Part shown: piece by piece, positions 54,068 to 63,901 of the stretch
Position numbering within the stretch: the first letter of the stretch is position 1
How the letters are laid out: each line of letters begins with the position of its first letter
Origin: an uncultured Saprospiraceae bacterium
Lineage (GTDB): Bacteria > Bacteroidota > Bacteroidia > Chitinophagales > Saprospiraceae
DNA: 64,000 bases
Reading direction: 5' to 3'
Assembly: GCA_937995755.1 (NCBI GenBank)
Contig: CALKJD010000064.1
Span: forward strand, 1-64,000
Notes under the pieces: model-generated
The model's input: the letters and a program-made list of their open reading frames with translations, nothing else
The model's database searches: none
Told to the model about the DNA's origin: nothing
Translations under genes and position numbers: made by a program

Positions 54068-56491
54068 ATGAGAAAGATATATATATTCTTATTCCTTAGT
54101 ATCAGCTTGACCGCTTTCGGACAGTCTAAGAAGGCTTTTCTAGAGGCAGCGACTAAAGCTGAGCTAAATGATAATTACTTCGCAGCCTTGTCATACTATG
54201 ATGAAGCGCTGGAGTTTGACGATGCAGACGAAGAGGTGCTCTATAAGTCAGCTACGGCAGCTAGACAATGGGAGGCGCTTACTATGGCGGAAAAGAAGTA
54301 TTCTAAACTGATAGATACTTTAAACTCACAGACATACTCAGATGCAAGGTTTTACCTAGCCCAAGTAAGACAAAAGCTTGGTAAATATGATGAAGCCAAA
54401 ATGGATTACGAGTTGTACTTATCTGAGTACAAAGATGATGATGAGAAACTGACTGCTATTGCCAATATGGAGTTGAAAGCGCTAGAGTGGGCATCAAATC
54501 AAGAAGCCAATGCCGATGAAGGATTTCAAATAGAAATACTTGGCGGTGATGTGAATAGTCCATATTCTGATTTTGGAGCGATCAAGGTAGATGAGGATCT
54601 GTATTACTCATCACTTAGGTATGAAGAGACAGACCCTGAAGAGAAGCCATCTAAACTAATATCCAAGATTCTAAAATCTGAAGATGGTGCGAGTGGAGAA
54701 ATGATTGACGATGACATTAATTTAGATCAGAAGCCTGTGGCACATACAGCCTTTAATCTAGATCATTCTAGGATGTACTACACATTATGTGAGTACAAGA
54801 CAGATGCTGCATTACGATGTGATATCTACTTCAGAGAGCTGAATCCAGATGGCACGATGAGTAAAGCCATGTCGATTGGGACTGAGATTAATGATACGAG
54901 TCATACATCGACACAACCCAATATTGCTACTGATCCAAAAACAGGAGAAGAAACTATATACTTCACTTCTGATAGAGAAGGAGGAAAAGGAAACTTAGAT
55001 ATATGGTATGCTAAGGTGAATAGCGATGGTACGGTTGGCACACCTACTAATGCAGGAAGTATCAATACTACACAAAACGATATAACACCATTCTATCATA
55101 ATAATTCTGGAATATTATACTTCTCATCTAGAGGGTATATGACTTTAGGAGGCTATGATATATTCAGTACTCAGATGAGTCCAACTGGATTTGCTACAGC
55201 TGAGAACGTAGGTATGCCTGCTAACAGTAGTTATGATGATGTATACTTTACACTTAATGGTGATGAAGATGAAGCGTACTTCTCATCTAATAGACTAGGC
55301 TCGCAATATGTCGACACAGAAAAAGAGGCATGTTGTTTTGATATATATCGAGCGGATATTATGAATGTGGATCTATTTCTTAATGGGTTGACATTTGATA
55401 AGTTAACTTCGAGAGAATTGGCAGGAGCCACAGTAACGGTCATCGATGCTATAACTGGTGAAGAAGTCGGTGTTATAGTTAATGAGGAAGGAAACGATCA
55501 CATCATTGCCCTTAGAAAGAATAAGGAGTATATAGTAATAGCAAATAAGGATAAATACTATCCGGATACGATTCAGTTAAGTACGAAAGGAATTACAGAA
55601 TCCGATACAATCATCAGAAAGCTATACTTGGATTCAGATTATTTTGCTTTAGACATCAATACGTTTGATACTAAAACTAGAGAAGCATTGAATGGTGCAA
55701 CAGTAACTCTTATGGATATAACAGATCCGAATAATCCTAATGTGATTCAAGTAAACCCATTGAATAACGATTTTCACTTTTTGTTAGATCCTAATAAGAA
55801 ATATAAAATCATCGCCTCTAGACCAGAATACATAGATGAGACATTATACATCAGTACAATGCCCGGAGCTAACGATGGTCGTATCATTAAGAAAGATGTA
55901 TTCTTACTCAAGCCAGAGTTAGATTCTTATCTGCCGCTGTCGTTATATTTTGATAATGATGAGCCAGACAAAAACAGTAGATCTAGTCTAACGGATAAGG
56001 TGTACTCTGATCTACATAGAAATTATATGGCAAGAAAGTCCGTGTTTACATCTGAATTTAGAAACGGATCTTCTGAAGGAGATAGAGGTAACGCAGAAGG
56101 TGATGTAGAATCATTCTTTGCTGGAGAAGTAGAGTCAGGATATAGTAAGTTGCAAACTATGCTGGGTGTATTAATCAAAGAATTACAACTTGGTCAACGC
56201 ATACAAATATCGATAAGAGGGTATGCTTCTCCAAGATTTGAAACTAAATACAATTTAGTACTAGGGCAAAGAAGGGTAGCAAGTGTCAAGAATGAAATGC
56301 TCAATTATCAAGGAGGAGTACTGAGACCATTTGTCAATAGTGGACAACTCAAGGTAATAGATGTTTCATTTGGTGAAGAATTAGCACCGAGTAATATCAA
56401 TGATAATTTAAGAAATGAAAAATTATCAATTTATAGTCCTGAAGCAAGCAAAGAGCGTAGGGTAGAAATAATCTCAGTGACTAAAAACTAA
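54068..56491 (+). CDS. OmpA-family / PD40-repeat protein of the T9SS cluster (PorE-like)
   Basis: The 807-aa exported protein has a signal peptide (1-18, LTAFGQ) and TPR-like helices (about 20-150). PD40 propeller blades follow (about 160-450, with IYFTSDREGGKGNLDIWYA, ILYFSSRGYMTLGGYDIFS and DEAYFSSNRLGS). Two carboxypeptidase-regulatory-like folds come next (about 455-640), and the C-terminal OmpA-like domain holds LPLSLYFDNDEPDKNSR and ISIRGYASPRFETKYNLVLGQRRVASVKNEML (about 725). The OmpA part should bind peptidoglycan. The architecture is that of PorE/SprE-neighbour proteins linking the T9SS to the cell wall. It lies between the SprF-like and CHU_C genes. Confidence 0.92.
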   Translation: MRKIYIFLFLSISLTAFGQSKKAFLEAATKAELNDNYFAALSYYDEALEFDDADEEVLYKSATAARQWEALTMAEKKYSKLIDTLNSQTYSDARFYLAQVRQKLGKYDEAKMDYELYLSEYKDDDEKLTAIANMELKALEWASNQEANADEGFQIEILGGDVNSPYSDFGAIKVDEDLYYSSLRYEETDPEEKPSKLISKILKSEDGASGEMIDDDINLDQKPVAHTAFNLDHSRMYYTLCEYKTDAALRCDIYFRELNPDGTMSKAMSIGTEINDTSHTSTQPNIATDPKTGEETIYFTSDREGGKGNLDIWYAKVNSDGTVGTPTNAGSINTTQNDITPFYHNNSGILYFSSRGYMTLGGYDIFSTQMSPTGFATAENVGMPANSSYDDVYFTLNGDEDEAYFSSNRLGSQYVDTEKEACCFDIYRADIMNVDLFLNGLTFDKLTSRELAGATVTVIDAITGEEVGVIVNEEGNDHIIALRKNKEYIVIANKDKYYPDTIQLSTKGITESDTIIRKLYLDSDYFALDINTFDTKTREALNGATVTLMDITDPNNPNVIQVNPLNNDFHFLLDPNKKYKIIASRPEYIDETLYISTMPGANDGRIIKKDVFLLKPELDSYLPLSLYFDNDEPDKNSRSSLTDKVYSDLHRNYMARKSVFTSEFRNGSSEGDRGNAEGDVESFFAGEVESGYSKLQTMLGVLIKELQLGQRIQISIRGYASPRFETKYNLVLGQRRVASVKNEMLNYQGGVLRPFVNSGQLKVIDVSFGEELAPSNINDNLRNEKLSIYSPEASKERRVEIISVTKN

Positions 56492-56499
56492 TAGGAGCT

Positions 56500-59400
56500 A
56501 TGAACAAGATAAATTCGAATATAATGAATAAGATAAATCATAGTAGCGTGCAAAAGAGTGTTATGAAATGGCTACTCATGGGAATAATGTTTTTATTCCT
56601 TAGCTACGATATGTCAGCCACTCACATAGTTGGGGGAGACTTTACCTATACAAGATTAGAAGATGGTAGATTTGAAATCAAGCTTACTGTTCGTCGAGAT
56701 TGTTTTAATGGTGAAGAAGAGTTCGATACCTTAGCCAATGTATTTTTATACAATGAATACGGAGATAAGTTTTCTTACACGACTCTAGACGGTTGGTCCG
56801 ATGGTCGATACTCTATTCCTTTTATGGGATCCGATACGATTAATGAAGTGTTGATCAGTGATTGTGGATTTGAAGGTGCACAAGTATGTGTGCATGAAGC
56901 TAATTATATTGATACCATTTCATTGCCAGACAATCAAGGCTTTGGTTTTATTTTGGCCTACGAAAGATGTTGTAGAAACACTTCTCTGAACAATATTGTA
57001 GACCCACTAGAAACGGGTACGACAGAGTATATCGAGATTCCATTACTAGCATTTACAGAAGGTAATAGTTCACCAAGATTTAACTCTTGGCCTGACCTAT
57101 ATATATGTGCAAACGAACAATTAATATTTGATCATGGTGCGACAGATCCAGATGGGGATGAACTAAGATATAAGCTATGTCTTCCTAGTACAGGAGCAAC
57201 GAAAGATGTTCCCCTGGCTTTACAACATATCGAAGGTTTTCCGCCAGCACCAGTGGACTATATTTTTCCTTATAGTCTAGGTGATATGATGGGTGGTGTC
57301 CCTCTAGAGATAGATGAAATGACTGGAGAACTCACCGCTATACCTAATCAAAATGGTCAATACTTAATAGGTGTATGTGTAGAAGAGTGGAGAGATGGTG
57401 TAAAGATTGGCGAAGTACGTAGAGATTTTGAATATAATGTACGTACATGTGCGGAGGCACCAATGGCTTCGTTTGATGCGCCTACTTCACAATGTGATGG
57501 CAACTTAGAAGTATCATTTACTAACGGGTCAAGTGATGCATTACTGTACCAATGGAACTTTAATTTTCCAAGTACAGATCCTGCATTTATTACTACTGAA
57601 GAGAACCCTACGTTCACTTTTCCTGCAGAAGGAACATATACTGTACAGCTGCAATCTTTTAGAGGAACGGATGAATGTGTAGATGAATTTTTTCAAGACA
57701 TCACTGTAATTACTGCGGAAATAGATGCTGACTTTAAAGTGGCTATTGGAGAATGTATGGATGATAATAATATTACATTATCATTGAGTAATACAAGCTC
57801 CGATAACTCCGCCGGATATGATATAGAAGGAGCTGAATGGACCGTCAACCAAGGAGGGGATATTCAAACGGCTTCAGGACTTAATTCTAGTGTAGATGTA
57901 GATCTATCTGGTGCTGATCCTATTATCACTTTGGTAGTTACTTCTACAAGTGGATGTACTGCTGAGATTACCAAGACGATAACTTTAAATAATTTAGTTG
58001 CGATTGGAGACTTTAGCTTTACTGCTAATGGTTGTCCTACTTCTGAGACATTACAGTTTACACTCACGGATCTATCCTCTGGGCTTAATCCAGATTATAC
58101 CCCTACATCTTGGGATTGGACAATCGTATCTAGTGAGGGGACTAATACGTTCACTGGACCCACAGTAACTAATGAACTAGATCCATTTCAAAATATAACG
58201 GTAACACTAGTAGTGGCTTTTGATAATAACTGTACAGCTACAATTACTAAGGATATCAATTTGGAAGATAGCCTTCCAGTTTCAGATTTTGAAGTGAATC
58301 TGATAGGATGTCTAGATAATGGTCTAGCATCATTTACAGTTTCAGATATTTCTAATATGATACCAGACAATCCATCTAATCCTACGAATTGGGATTGGAC
58401 GATTACTTTGGCGGATGGTACTATTATATCTTCTGATTTACAAGTAGTAGCTTTAGACGTAGTTCCTAATCAAGTGATCAGCGTTGATCTTATGGTGAAT
58501 TTTGAAAACGGTTGTGTAGCTGCAGTTTCTAAAGATGTAAACTTAGCTGACTTATTGCCAACAGCCAATTACAATCTTACACCAGAGACATGTCCTGATG
58601 ATGGTACAGTAGATGTTACGATTACAGATGCCTCAACTAATGCTAGTGGCGTATCGCCTGTAACTATAGACTGGGCTATAGGGCCTATATCCAATATTCA
58701 AAATTTTGTAGGTTCTCCTGTAGAGATTAATCTACCAAAAGATTCTGTAATATTTATTTCACAAATCGTATCATTTAGTAATGGATGTATCGACACGCTT
58801 ACTGAGCAAATCGTACCTGGACCATTTGCAGTTCTTAATTTTAATGGTGATCCGATACTAGCTTGTGGTGGTGACGAAGTAGCTATTTTAATTAATCCCA
58901 ATCCTGACTTTACGTATACTTTTGATCCAGAGACAGGACTTGATTTTACTAATGGTGCTCACGATCCTATTTTTGTAGGTACAGAGAATATGACATATAA
59001 TGTTACAGTCACTGATGGTCTTTGTACTGTAGAAGGGACAGTAGATGTCAATGTTGAAGAAGGTATAGAACTTACAGTTGAAGGAGAAGAATTCTCATGT
59101 GATGGCGAGGTAAATCTTACGGTTTCGGGTGGTGTAGGTGCAGGAGATTATGAGTGGTCATTAGCAAGTGATCCTAATACTGTCATATTTATAGGAGATA
59201 ATTTGGTAACCACATTTGATGGAAGCTCAGAGACATACATCGTGATTTTTACGGCAGAAGGATGTCCTGGTACTGCAGAACCATTTACAGTCAGCCAATT
59301 AGCAATTGATATAGAACTGATAGAGCCATTCCAGATATGTGCAGGAGATTCTATACAATTTGTAGTGTTGAATAATGATCCAAATCAAACGCTCGTTTTT

Positions 59401-60810
59401 GAATGGGAAGAAAATATCCATATCACAGGAGGTAACGATACTGACATGCCAATAATCGAAGTTGGAGAAAATGAAACTGATCCATTTGAACTGCCATTTA
59501 CAGTGACGAATCAATTGGGTTGTTCACTGATGGATACACTTAATGTAGTCATTGCAGATATGCCTATACTTACTTTTAATAGTACATTGACTGAGTGTGG
59601 TGCACTTGAGGTTTGTTTTGATATTCCAGTTCAATTCTTTGGATTTCCATTATGGGATTTTGGAGATTTGACTACCAATGATGATACATCACTTGATATG
59701 GCACCTTGTTATACTTACCCAGATTTTGGTACGTATACAGTCACATTGAGTAATATTTCTGGAATCTGTCAAGCAGAGCCAGTAACAATGGAAATAGTGA
59801 TTAATCCACAAATAGTAATAACTGAAATATCAGATGTAACAGTTTGTGCAGGAGATGAAGTGACATTGACAGCGGATACAAACTTAGAGGCAGATGCTTA
59901 TACTTCAGTTTGGTGTAATGCGGCTGGTGATACACTCTTTATAGGAAGCGAATATGTATTTGTACCTACAGAAGATATAGATGTGATGCTCAAAGTATCA
60001 GATGTCAATGATTGTAATGATTCGCAAACCATCTCTGTCGAAGTATTTGACTTTGATCTTGATGTATCTTTTCCAGATGTATTCTGTGGAGGTGCTGAAG
60101 TGCCAGTTACAGTAACTAATAATAGTGATGGAGATTTGACTTACTTATGGGGACCTGAAGATTGTGTGATTTCTGGTGGCGATACAGCTAATCCAGTATT
60201 GACTGCTTCTGGAGATAATAAGCAATTTACAGTAACAGTAACTAACAATGAGACTGGCTGTACGATGGACTTTAGTTACGATATTCCAGTGACGCAATTT
60301 GATATAGATATAGAAGCAACTCCAGATACGACTATCAATGAAGGAGAAGAAGTAGACATCAGTGTAATAGGAAGCGAAGAGGGAGATACATACGTATGGA
60401 GTAACGGCAATATGGATGAGACTCAGACTGTAATGCCATTAGATACTACGATTTATACGGTGACGGTGACAGACGAAAACGGATGTACAGATACAGCAGA
60501 GATTACGATCAATGTACGTAAGCCAGAATGTGACGAGACAGATGTATACTTACCTAATGCATTTTCACCTAATGCGGATGGAATCAACGATGTACTGTTC
60601 GTTAGATCTAACTTTATAGAAAGTATGGAGCTAATCATCTACGATAGGTGGGGAGAAGAAGTATTCCGTACTACGGATCAGTCTATCGGTTGGGATGGTA
60701 CTTATGGCGGAGAAAAACTAGCACCAGATGCATATGCTTATATACTTGATGTAATATGTATCAATGCTGTAGAATACACAAGAAAAGGTAACGTATCTAT
60801 CATTAGATAG
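56500..60810 (+). CDS. Giant surface protein with PKD-like repeats and T9SS type-B C-terminal domain
   Basis: The 1436-aa protein has a signal peptide after a 22-residue leader (MKWLLMGIMFLFLSYDMSA, possible start at the inner ATG), a conserved N-terminal domain THIVGGDFTYTRLEDGRFEIKL, and a PKD-like domain near 320-400. Four tandem ~90-aa units follow (about 408-773), sharing a WDWTI-type strand and a final TKDINLxDxLPxxDF block. Further Cys-containing Ig-like domains follow. The C-terminus is a CHU_C domain (about 1350-1436, NAFSPNADGINDVLFVRSN, YDRWGEEVF, GWDGTYGGEKLAPDAYAYIL). CHU_C tails are exported through the T9SS with an SprF-type partner, encoded two genes upstream. Confidence 0.93.
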   Translation: MNKINSNIMNKINHSSVQKSVMKWLLMGIMFLFLSYDMSATHIVGGDFTYTRLEDGRFEIKLTVRRDCFNGEEEFDTLANVFLYNEYGDKFSYTTLDGWSDGRYSIPFMGSDTINEVLISDCGFEGAQVCVHEANYIDTISLPDNQGFGFILAYERCCRNTSLNNIVDPLETGTTEYIEIPLLAFTEGNSSPRFNSWPDLYICANEQLIFDHGATDPDGDELRYKLCLPSTGATKDVPLALQHIEGFPPAPVDYIFPYSLGDMMGGVPLEIDEMTGELTAIPNQNGQYLIGVCVEEWRDGVKIGEVRRDFEYNVRTCAEAPMASFDAPTSQCDGNLEVSFTNGSSDALLYQWNFNFPSTDPAFITTEENPTFTFPAEGTYTVQLQSFRGTDECVDEFFQDITVITAEIDADFKVAIGECMDDNNITLSLSNTSSDNSAGYDIEGAEWTVNQGGDIQTASGLNSSVDVDLSGADPIITLVVTSTSGCTAEITKTITLNNLVAIGDFSFTANGCPTSETLQFTLTDLSSGLNPDYTPTSWDWTIVSSEGTNTFTGPTVTNELDPFQNITVTLVVAFDNNCTATITKDINLEDSLPVSDFEVNLIGCLDNGLASFTVSDISNMIPDNPSNPTNWDWTITLADGTIISSDLQVVALDVVPNQVISVDLMVNFENGCVAAVSKDVNLADLLPTANYNLTPETCPDDGTVDVTITDASTNASGVSPVTIDWAIGPISNIQNFVGSPVEINLPKDSVIFISQIVSFSNGCIDTLTEQIVPGPFAVLNFNGDPILACGGDEVAILINPNPDFTYTFDPETGLDFTNGAHDPIFVGTENMTYNVTVTDGLCTVEGTVDVNVEEGIELTVEGEEFSCDGEVNLTVSGGVGAGDYEWSLASDPNTVIFIGDNLVTTFDGSSETYIVIFTAEGCPGTAEPFTVSQLAIDIELIEPFQICAGDSIQFVVLNNDPNQTLVFEWEENIHITGGNDTDMPIIEVGENETDPFELPFTVTNQLGCSLMDTLNVVIADMPILTFNSTLTECGALEVCFDIPVQFFGFPLWDFGDLTTNDDTSLDMAPCYTYPDFGTYTVTLSNISGICQAEPVTMEIVINPQIVITEISDVTVCAGDEVTLTADTNLEADAYTSVWCNAAGDTLFIGSEYVFVPTEDIDVMLKVSDVNDCNDSQTISVEVFDFDLDVSFPDVFCGGAEVPVTVTNNSDGDLTYLWGPEDCVISGGDTANPVLTASGDNKQFTVTVTNNETGCTMDFSYDIPVTQFDIDIEATPDTTINEGEEVDISVIGSEEGDTYVWSNGNMDETQTVMPLDTTIYTVTVTDENGCTDTAEITINVRKPECDETDVYLPNAFSPNADGINDVLFVRSNFIESMELIIYDRWGEEVFRTTDQSIGWDGTYGGEKLAPDAYAYILDVICINAVEYTRKGNVSIIR

Positions 60811-60904
60811 ACTAAAGAAATACAAGATGTTATAGCACGAATAATTAGATGTCAGTTAGTGCTTTTTGTTAACTGATATAATGCCCTAGAATTGATTTTT
60901 AAAT

Positions 60905-60936
60905 AGGCACTGTCGTTAGATGGTGCCTGTTTTTTG
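60905..60936 (+). terminator. Terminator of the T9SS operon
   Basis: AGGCAC pairs with GTGCCT around a 12-nt loop and is followed by GTTTTTT. It lies 95 bases past the stop of the giant surface protein, behind a weaker hairpin at 60852-60876. Confidence 0.75.
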
Positions 60937-61067
60937 AGTAAAGGAGCAATGTAATTTAGTTAAGTGTTGGACTCTCTGTTTTCGCAACTTAAGTCGCGCT
61001 TTAAGTCTTTGAAGTGAATTAGGAACTCTATATGGAGATTGGAATTGTAACTATAATTTTTCATCAT

Positions 61068-61414
61068 ATGGAGATAATCAAAAAAATCAATTATATCGTC
61101 ATCTCTAATGAATTGATTACTTTTTTAAAAAATGGAAAGGCTGAAATATACAATGATAAAATACCAGAACATCTAAGCATTAGATAGTCTTGAAGTATTG
61201 AATCGACGAAAGCAGGGATACCTTCTTTGCTAGAAGATTTTTTCAATCTGGAGAATACTTGGAATTTGTTAATGCAAATTCACCTTTAAGAGAATAAGTA
61301 ATAGACAGTTTTTGGAATGATTTCTTTAGATTGTCTACAGCGTGGACTAGTTACATTGAAGAAGACGATAGAACCGTAATAGGTACACAAATAGAGGAGT
61401 ACAGTCGACTGTAA
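61068..61414 (+). pseudogene. Decayed small gene (frameshift and in-frame stop)
   Basis: Protein-like sequence continues over about 115 codons only if frames are changed. The first piece, from ATG at 61068, reads MEIIKKINYIVISNELITFL...KIPEHLSIR and stops at 61187. After at least one frameshift, a second piece reads IDESRDTFFARRFFQSGEYL...NSPLRE, ends at TAA 61295, and continues in the same frame as VIDSFWNDFFRLSTAWTSYI...EEYSRL to 61414. The composition is that of a real soluble protein. I do not recognise the family. The alternative is a chance run of open frame. Confidence 0.45.
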
Positions 61415-61438
61415 TTAAAGATTTAATTAGTCTTAGTC

Positions 61439-61753
61439 TTACGCCTCTTTCCCAGAATTCAAGTACTCACTCATTTCTTTATTCACGGTACTTGCGATTA
61501 CGTCGATATGAGTTTTTCCAGCTGTTTCGATTTGGATCGTTTTACCATCCATTTTCGTGATTTTACCCACGATACCACTTCCTGTAGCTACTAAGTCTCC
61601 TTTTTTAAGGTCCTCCATAAATGCTTTTTGCTCTTTTGCTTTCTTTTGTTGCGGTCTGATCATCAAGAAGTAGATTACAGCAGTGATGAATATAAGAGGC
61701 ACCCATTGGGCTAAAAAGTTAGAATTTACTTGAAGTATAGTAGCGTATAACAT
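61439..61753 (-). CDS. yajC: Sec translocase accessory subunit YajC
   Basis: The 104-aa inner-membrane protein has one helix (about 15-34, WVPLIFITAVIYFLMI) followed directly by the family hallmark RPQQKKAKEQKAFMEDLKKGDLVATGSGIVGKI. The C-terminal part VDVIASTVNKEMSEYLNS is cytoplasmic. YajC joins SecDF at the Sec translocon; its exact role is not settled. secD and secF are not adjacent. A TATATTTG -7 box lies upstream, and the gene is divergent from aroK. Confidence 0.95.
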   Translation of the reverse strand: MLYATILQVNSNFLAQWVPLIFITAVIYFLMIRPQQKKAKEQKAFMEDLKKGDLVATGSGIVGKITKMDGKTIQIETAGKTHIDVIASTVNKEMSEYLNSGKEA

Positions 61754-61797
61754 AATTGTTAGTCTTTATTTTCATTGATTGAAGACGCAAATATATA

Positions 61798-61805
61798 ACT
61801 TGCAG
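61798..61805 (-). promoter_or_regulatory. Candidate -7 promoter box for yajC
   Basis: TATATTTG on the minus strand matches TAnnTTTG, 44 bases before the yajC ATG and just before the divergent aroK start. Confidence 0.4.
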
Positions 61806-61810
61806 ACTAG

Positions 61811-62323
61811 ATGATGAACTCTAAAGCAAATAGAATATATCTAATCGGAATGATGGCTTCTGGAAAGTCCACTATTGGTAAGGTATTAGCCGAAGCATTA
61901 GGGTATACATTTGTAGATATGGATGCAGAAATAGAAGCGAAACGAGGGAAATCGATATCTCAGATATTTGCGACTGAAGGCGAATCATATTTCAGAGAGT
62001 TAGAAAGCCAATTGCTTCAAGAGCTTTCTTCTATAAAGAATGTAGTCATCTCGACCGGTGGAGGAGCTCCTGTACATCATCAAGGAATAGACATCATGTT
62101 GGATACAGGAAGGGTAGTATGGCTCAAAGTGTCAAGGGATGAGATCTATACGAGATTACAGAATGATAATACACGACCTTTAGCCAAGCAACTCAGTAAG
62201 TATCAACTCTCTAAGCTGATGAGTTCTCGTAAACTTATTTATAAACAGGCTGAGATTAGAGTCTGGAATAGAGGAAAGATGGAAGATGTAGTAAATAGAA
62301 TTCAATCGAAGGTAAGAGTATAG
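61811..62323 (+). CDS. aroK: Shikimate kinase
   Basis: The 170-aa enzyme phosphorylates shikimate with ATP in aromatic amino acid synthesis. The P-loop is IYLIGMMASGKSTIGKVLAEAL near residue 10, the shikimate-binding Asp block FVDMDAEIEAKRGKSISQIF near 36, ESYFRELESQLLQEL near 59 (Arg for shikimate), and the GGG strand VVISTGGGAPVHH near 78. The lid Arg lies in NDNTRPLAKQL near 117. Two ATG codons are adjacent at the start; either may be used. The short spacer to yajC must contain both promoters. Confidence 0.96.
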   Translation: MMNSKANRIYLIGMMASGKSTIGKVLAEALGYTFVDMDAEIEAKRGKSISQIFATEGESYFRELESQLLQELSSIKNVVISTGGGAPVHHQGIDIMLDTGRVVWLKVSRDEIYTRLQNDNTRPLAKQLSKYQLSKLMSSRKLIYKQAEIRVWNRGKMEDVVNRIQSKVRV

Positions 62324-62410
62324 CTATACGTCTTCATTGTTTCATTACTTAAGTATTATACAGTGAAAAAACTATAGTTAAACAGCAATGCAAAAGACTT
62401 GTTATTTCAT

Positions 62411-63901
62411 CTATCGTTCTACGGCACGTCTCAACGCCTCCTTAGGATAAATCAACTTACCCGTCAATCTCGTGTCTCCAGTAGGCATTCCAGTGTCTCG
62501 TAATATGGTATAGGCTTGATCTACGGTCAGTCTAGGTTGTACACTTCTCAATACAGCTATCAATCCAGCTACGTGTGGTGTAGCCATGCTAGTCCCATTA
62601 TACGTTTCGTATCGATTACCAGGAAAAGCAGATAAAATATTTGTTCCTGGAGCGGCTACAGCTTTTTCTATATTCTGTACTGTATTGGAGAATGCAGCTC
62701 TATTAAGATTTTCGTCTATCGCCGATACCGTAATACTTCCACTACTGTTAGCTGGAGAGTATGAGTCTGCATCACTATTGCTATTGCCTGCCGCTACTAC
62801 TACGATGGCTCCATTGTCATTAGCATAGTCGACCGCTTGATCGTACAAACCTCTAGAGCCAAAAAGAGATAAACCACCTAGACTCATGGATATAACATCT
62901 GCACCTTGATCTACGGCAGTAATCATACCTTCGAGTATAGTCTTACGAGATCCAAATCCGTTATCTCCTAATACAGATATACTAGTCACAGTAGCCCATT
63001 GCGCAGAAGGTATGACCGAACTTATTCCTTTGCCATTGTTATTGCTTGCTGCAGCTACACCTGCGCAATGAGTACCATGCCCCTTGATATCACTATCATA
63101 TCTTGATGCTAAGCTACGGTATACACCATTCATTTCTTCGTGAGCGCTGTCTATACCGCTATCAAGGATGAATAGTCTTGCGGTCTTCCTTGGTTTTATA
63201 TTGTTGTGGGCGATATAGGTTAGCATCTCGTCATACTTGATCGCATCAAGATTCCATTGTCTATTACGCATTGGATCATTGGTTAGATAATTCCCTTTTC
63301 TTTGCGGCGCAGCCTCACCTATGGTAAGAGTAGATTTGTATATCGTATTCCAAATGAGTTCTCTTACACTGTGTTCTTGCTCTATAGCAGTATAGAGGCT
63401 TTTAATTTCTGACAATCTATCGTCGGCTATATCTATAGTATAATAGTCATCTAAATCAGTTGTGTTATAATGATCAGGTGTGAATGTAGGTACTAAGTGT
63501 ACATCGTATTTGCTTTCCAATAATGCAATCTCTCTTTCACTATTAGCGTCAAGCCTCAGAATAATCTCACCAGTTGGGTCAACATCTATTGTTTTCGAAT
63601 TGATCAATGTTTGATTGATCGCTTTATTTCCTAGTATAAGTCCAGCACCAAGTAAGGCAAGGCGCATTACAGGATTCTTAATCATAGAAAATAAAGCAGA
63701 GTAGCAACCTAATAATAGCATACTCACTGCCATGAGGCCGAGTTTATCTTCCATTGAACTTGTGCCAGCGTATACTTGGATTAAGAAAATCACCATCATA
63801 GCTGCAGTTCCAAATCCAAGAAGATTGCTGATGCCTCGTTTCTCTTGTAGACTGATCCACAATGCGAAGAGTACAAATATGCTTAGATATACAATCGTCA
63901 T
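62411..63901 (-). CDS. Membrane-anchored S8 (subtilisin-type) serine protease
   Basis: The 496-aa protein has four N-terminal membrane helices (about 2-18, 26-46, 55-75, 80-95) instead of a signal peptide. A linker or propeptide-like region (about 100-200, EREIALLESKYDVHLVP) precedes the subtilase domain. The catalytic triad is Asp247 (LFILDSGIDSAHE), His275 (GHGTHCAGVAAAS) and Ser438 (NGTSMATPHVAGL), with oxyanion Asn373 (VAAGNSNS). Basic residues in loops 1 and 3 (EKRG, KNPVMR) put these loops inside, so the protease domain should face the periplasm. Substrates are unknown. It is convergent with aroK. Confidence 0.93.
   Translation of the reverse strand: MTIVYLSIFVLFALWISLQEKRGISNLLGFGTAAMMVIFLIQVYAGTSSMEDKLGLMAVSMLLLGCYSALFSMIKNPVMRLALLGAGLILGNKAINQTLINSKTIDVDPTGEIILRLDANSEREIALLESKYDVHLVPTFTPDHYNTTDLDDYYTIDIADDRLSEIKSLYTAIEQEHSVRELIWNTIYKSTLTIGEAAPQRKGNYLTNDPMRNRQWNLDAIKYDEMLTYIAHNNIKPRKTARLFILDSGIDSAHEEMNGVYRSLASRYDSDIKGHGTHCAGVAAASNNNGKGISSVIPSAQWATVTSISVLGDNGFGSRKTILEGMITAVDQGADVISMSLGGLSLFGSRGLYDQAVDYANDNGAIVVVAAGNSNSDADSYSPANSSGSITVSAIDENLNRAAFSNTVQNIEKAVAAPGTNILSAFPGNRYETYNGTSMATPHVAGLIAVLRSVQPRLTVDQAYTILRDTGMPTGDTRLTGKLIYPKEALRRAVER

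Larger units (their letters stand above)
60811..61438. other. Spacer with terminator hairpins and a decayed gene
   Basis: The left part holds a 7-bp inverted repeat TCAGTTA/TAACTGA (60852-60876) and the terminator of the T9SS operon. The right part holds a gene remnant, listed as a pseudogene. Nothing else is visible. Confidence 0.6.
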
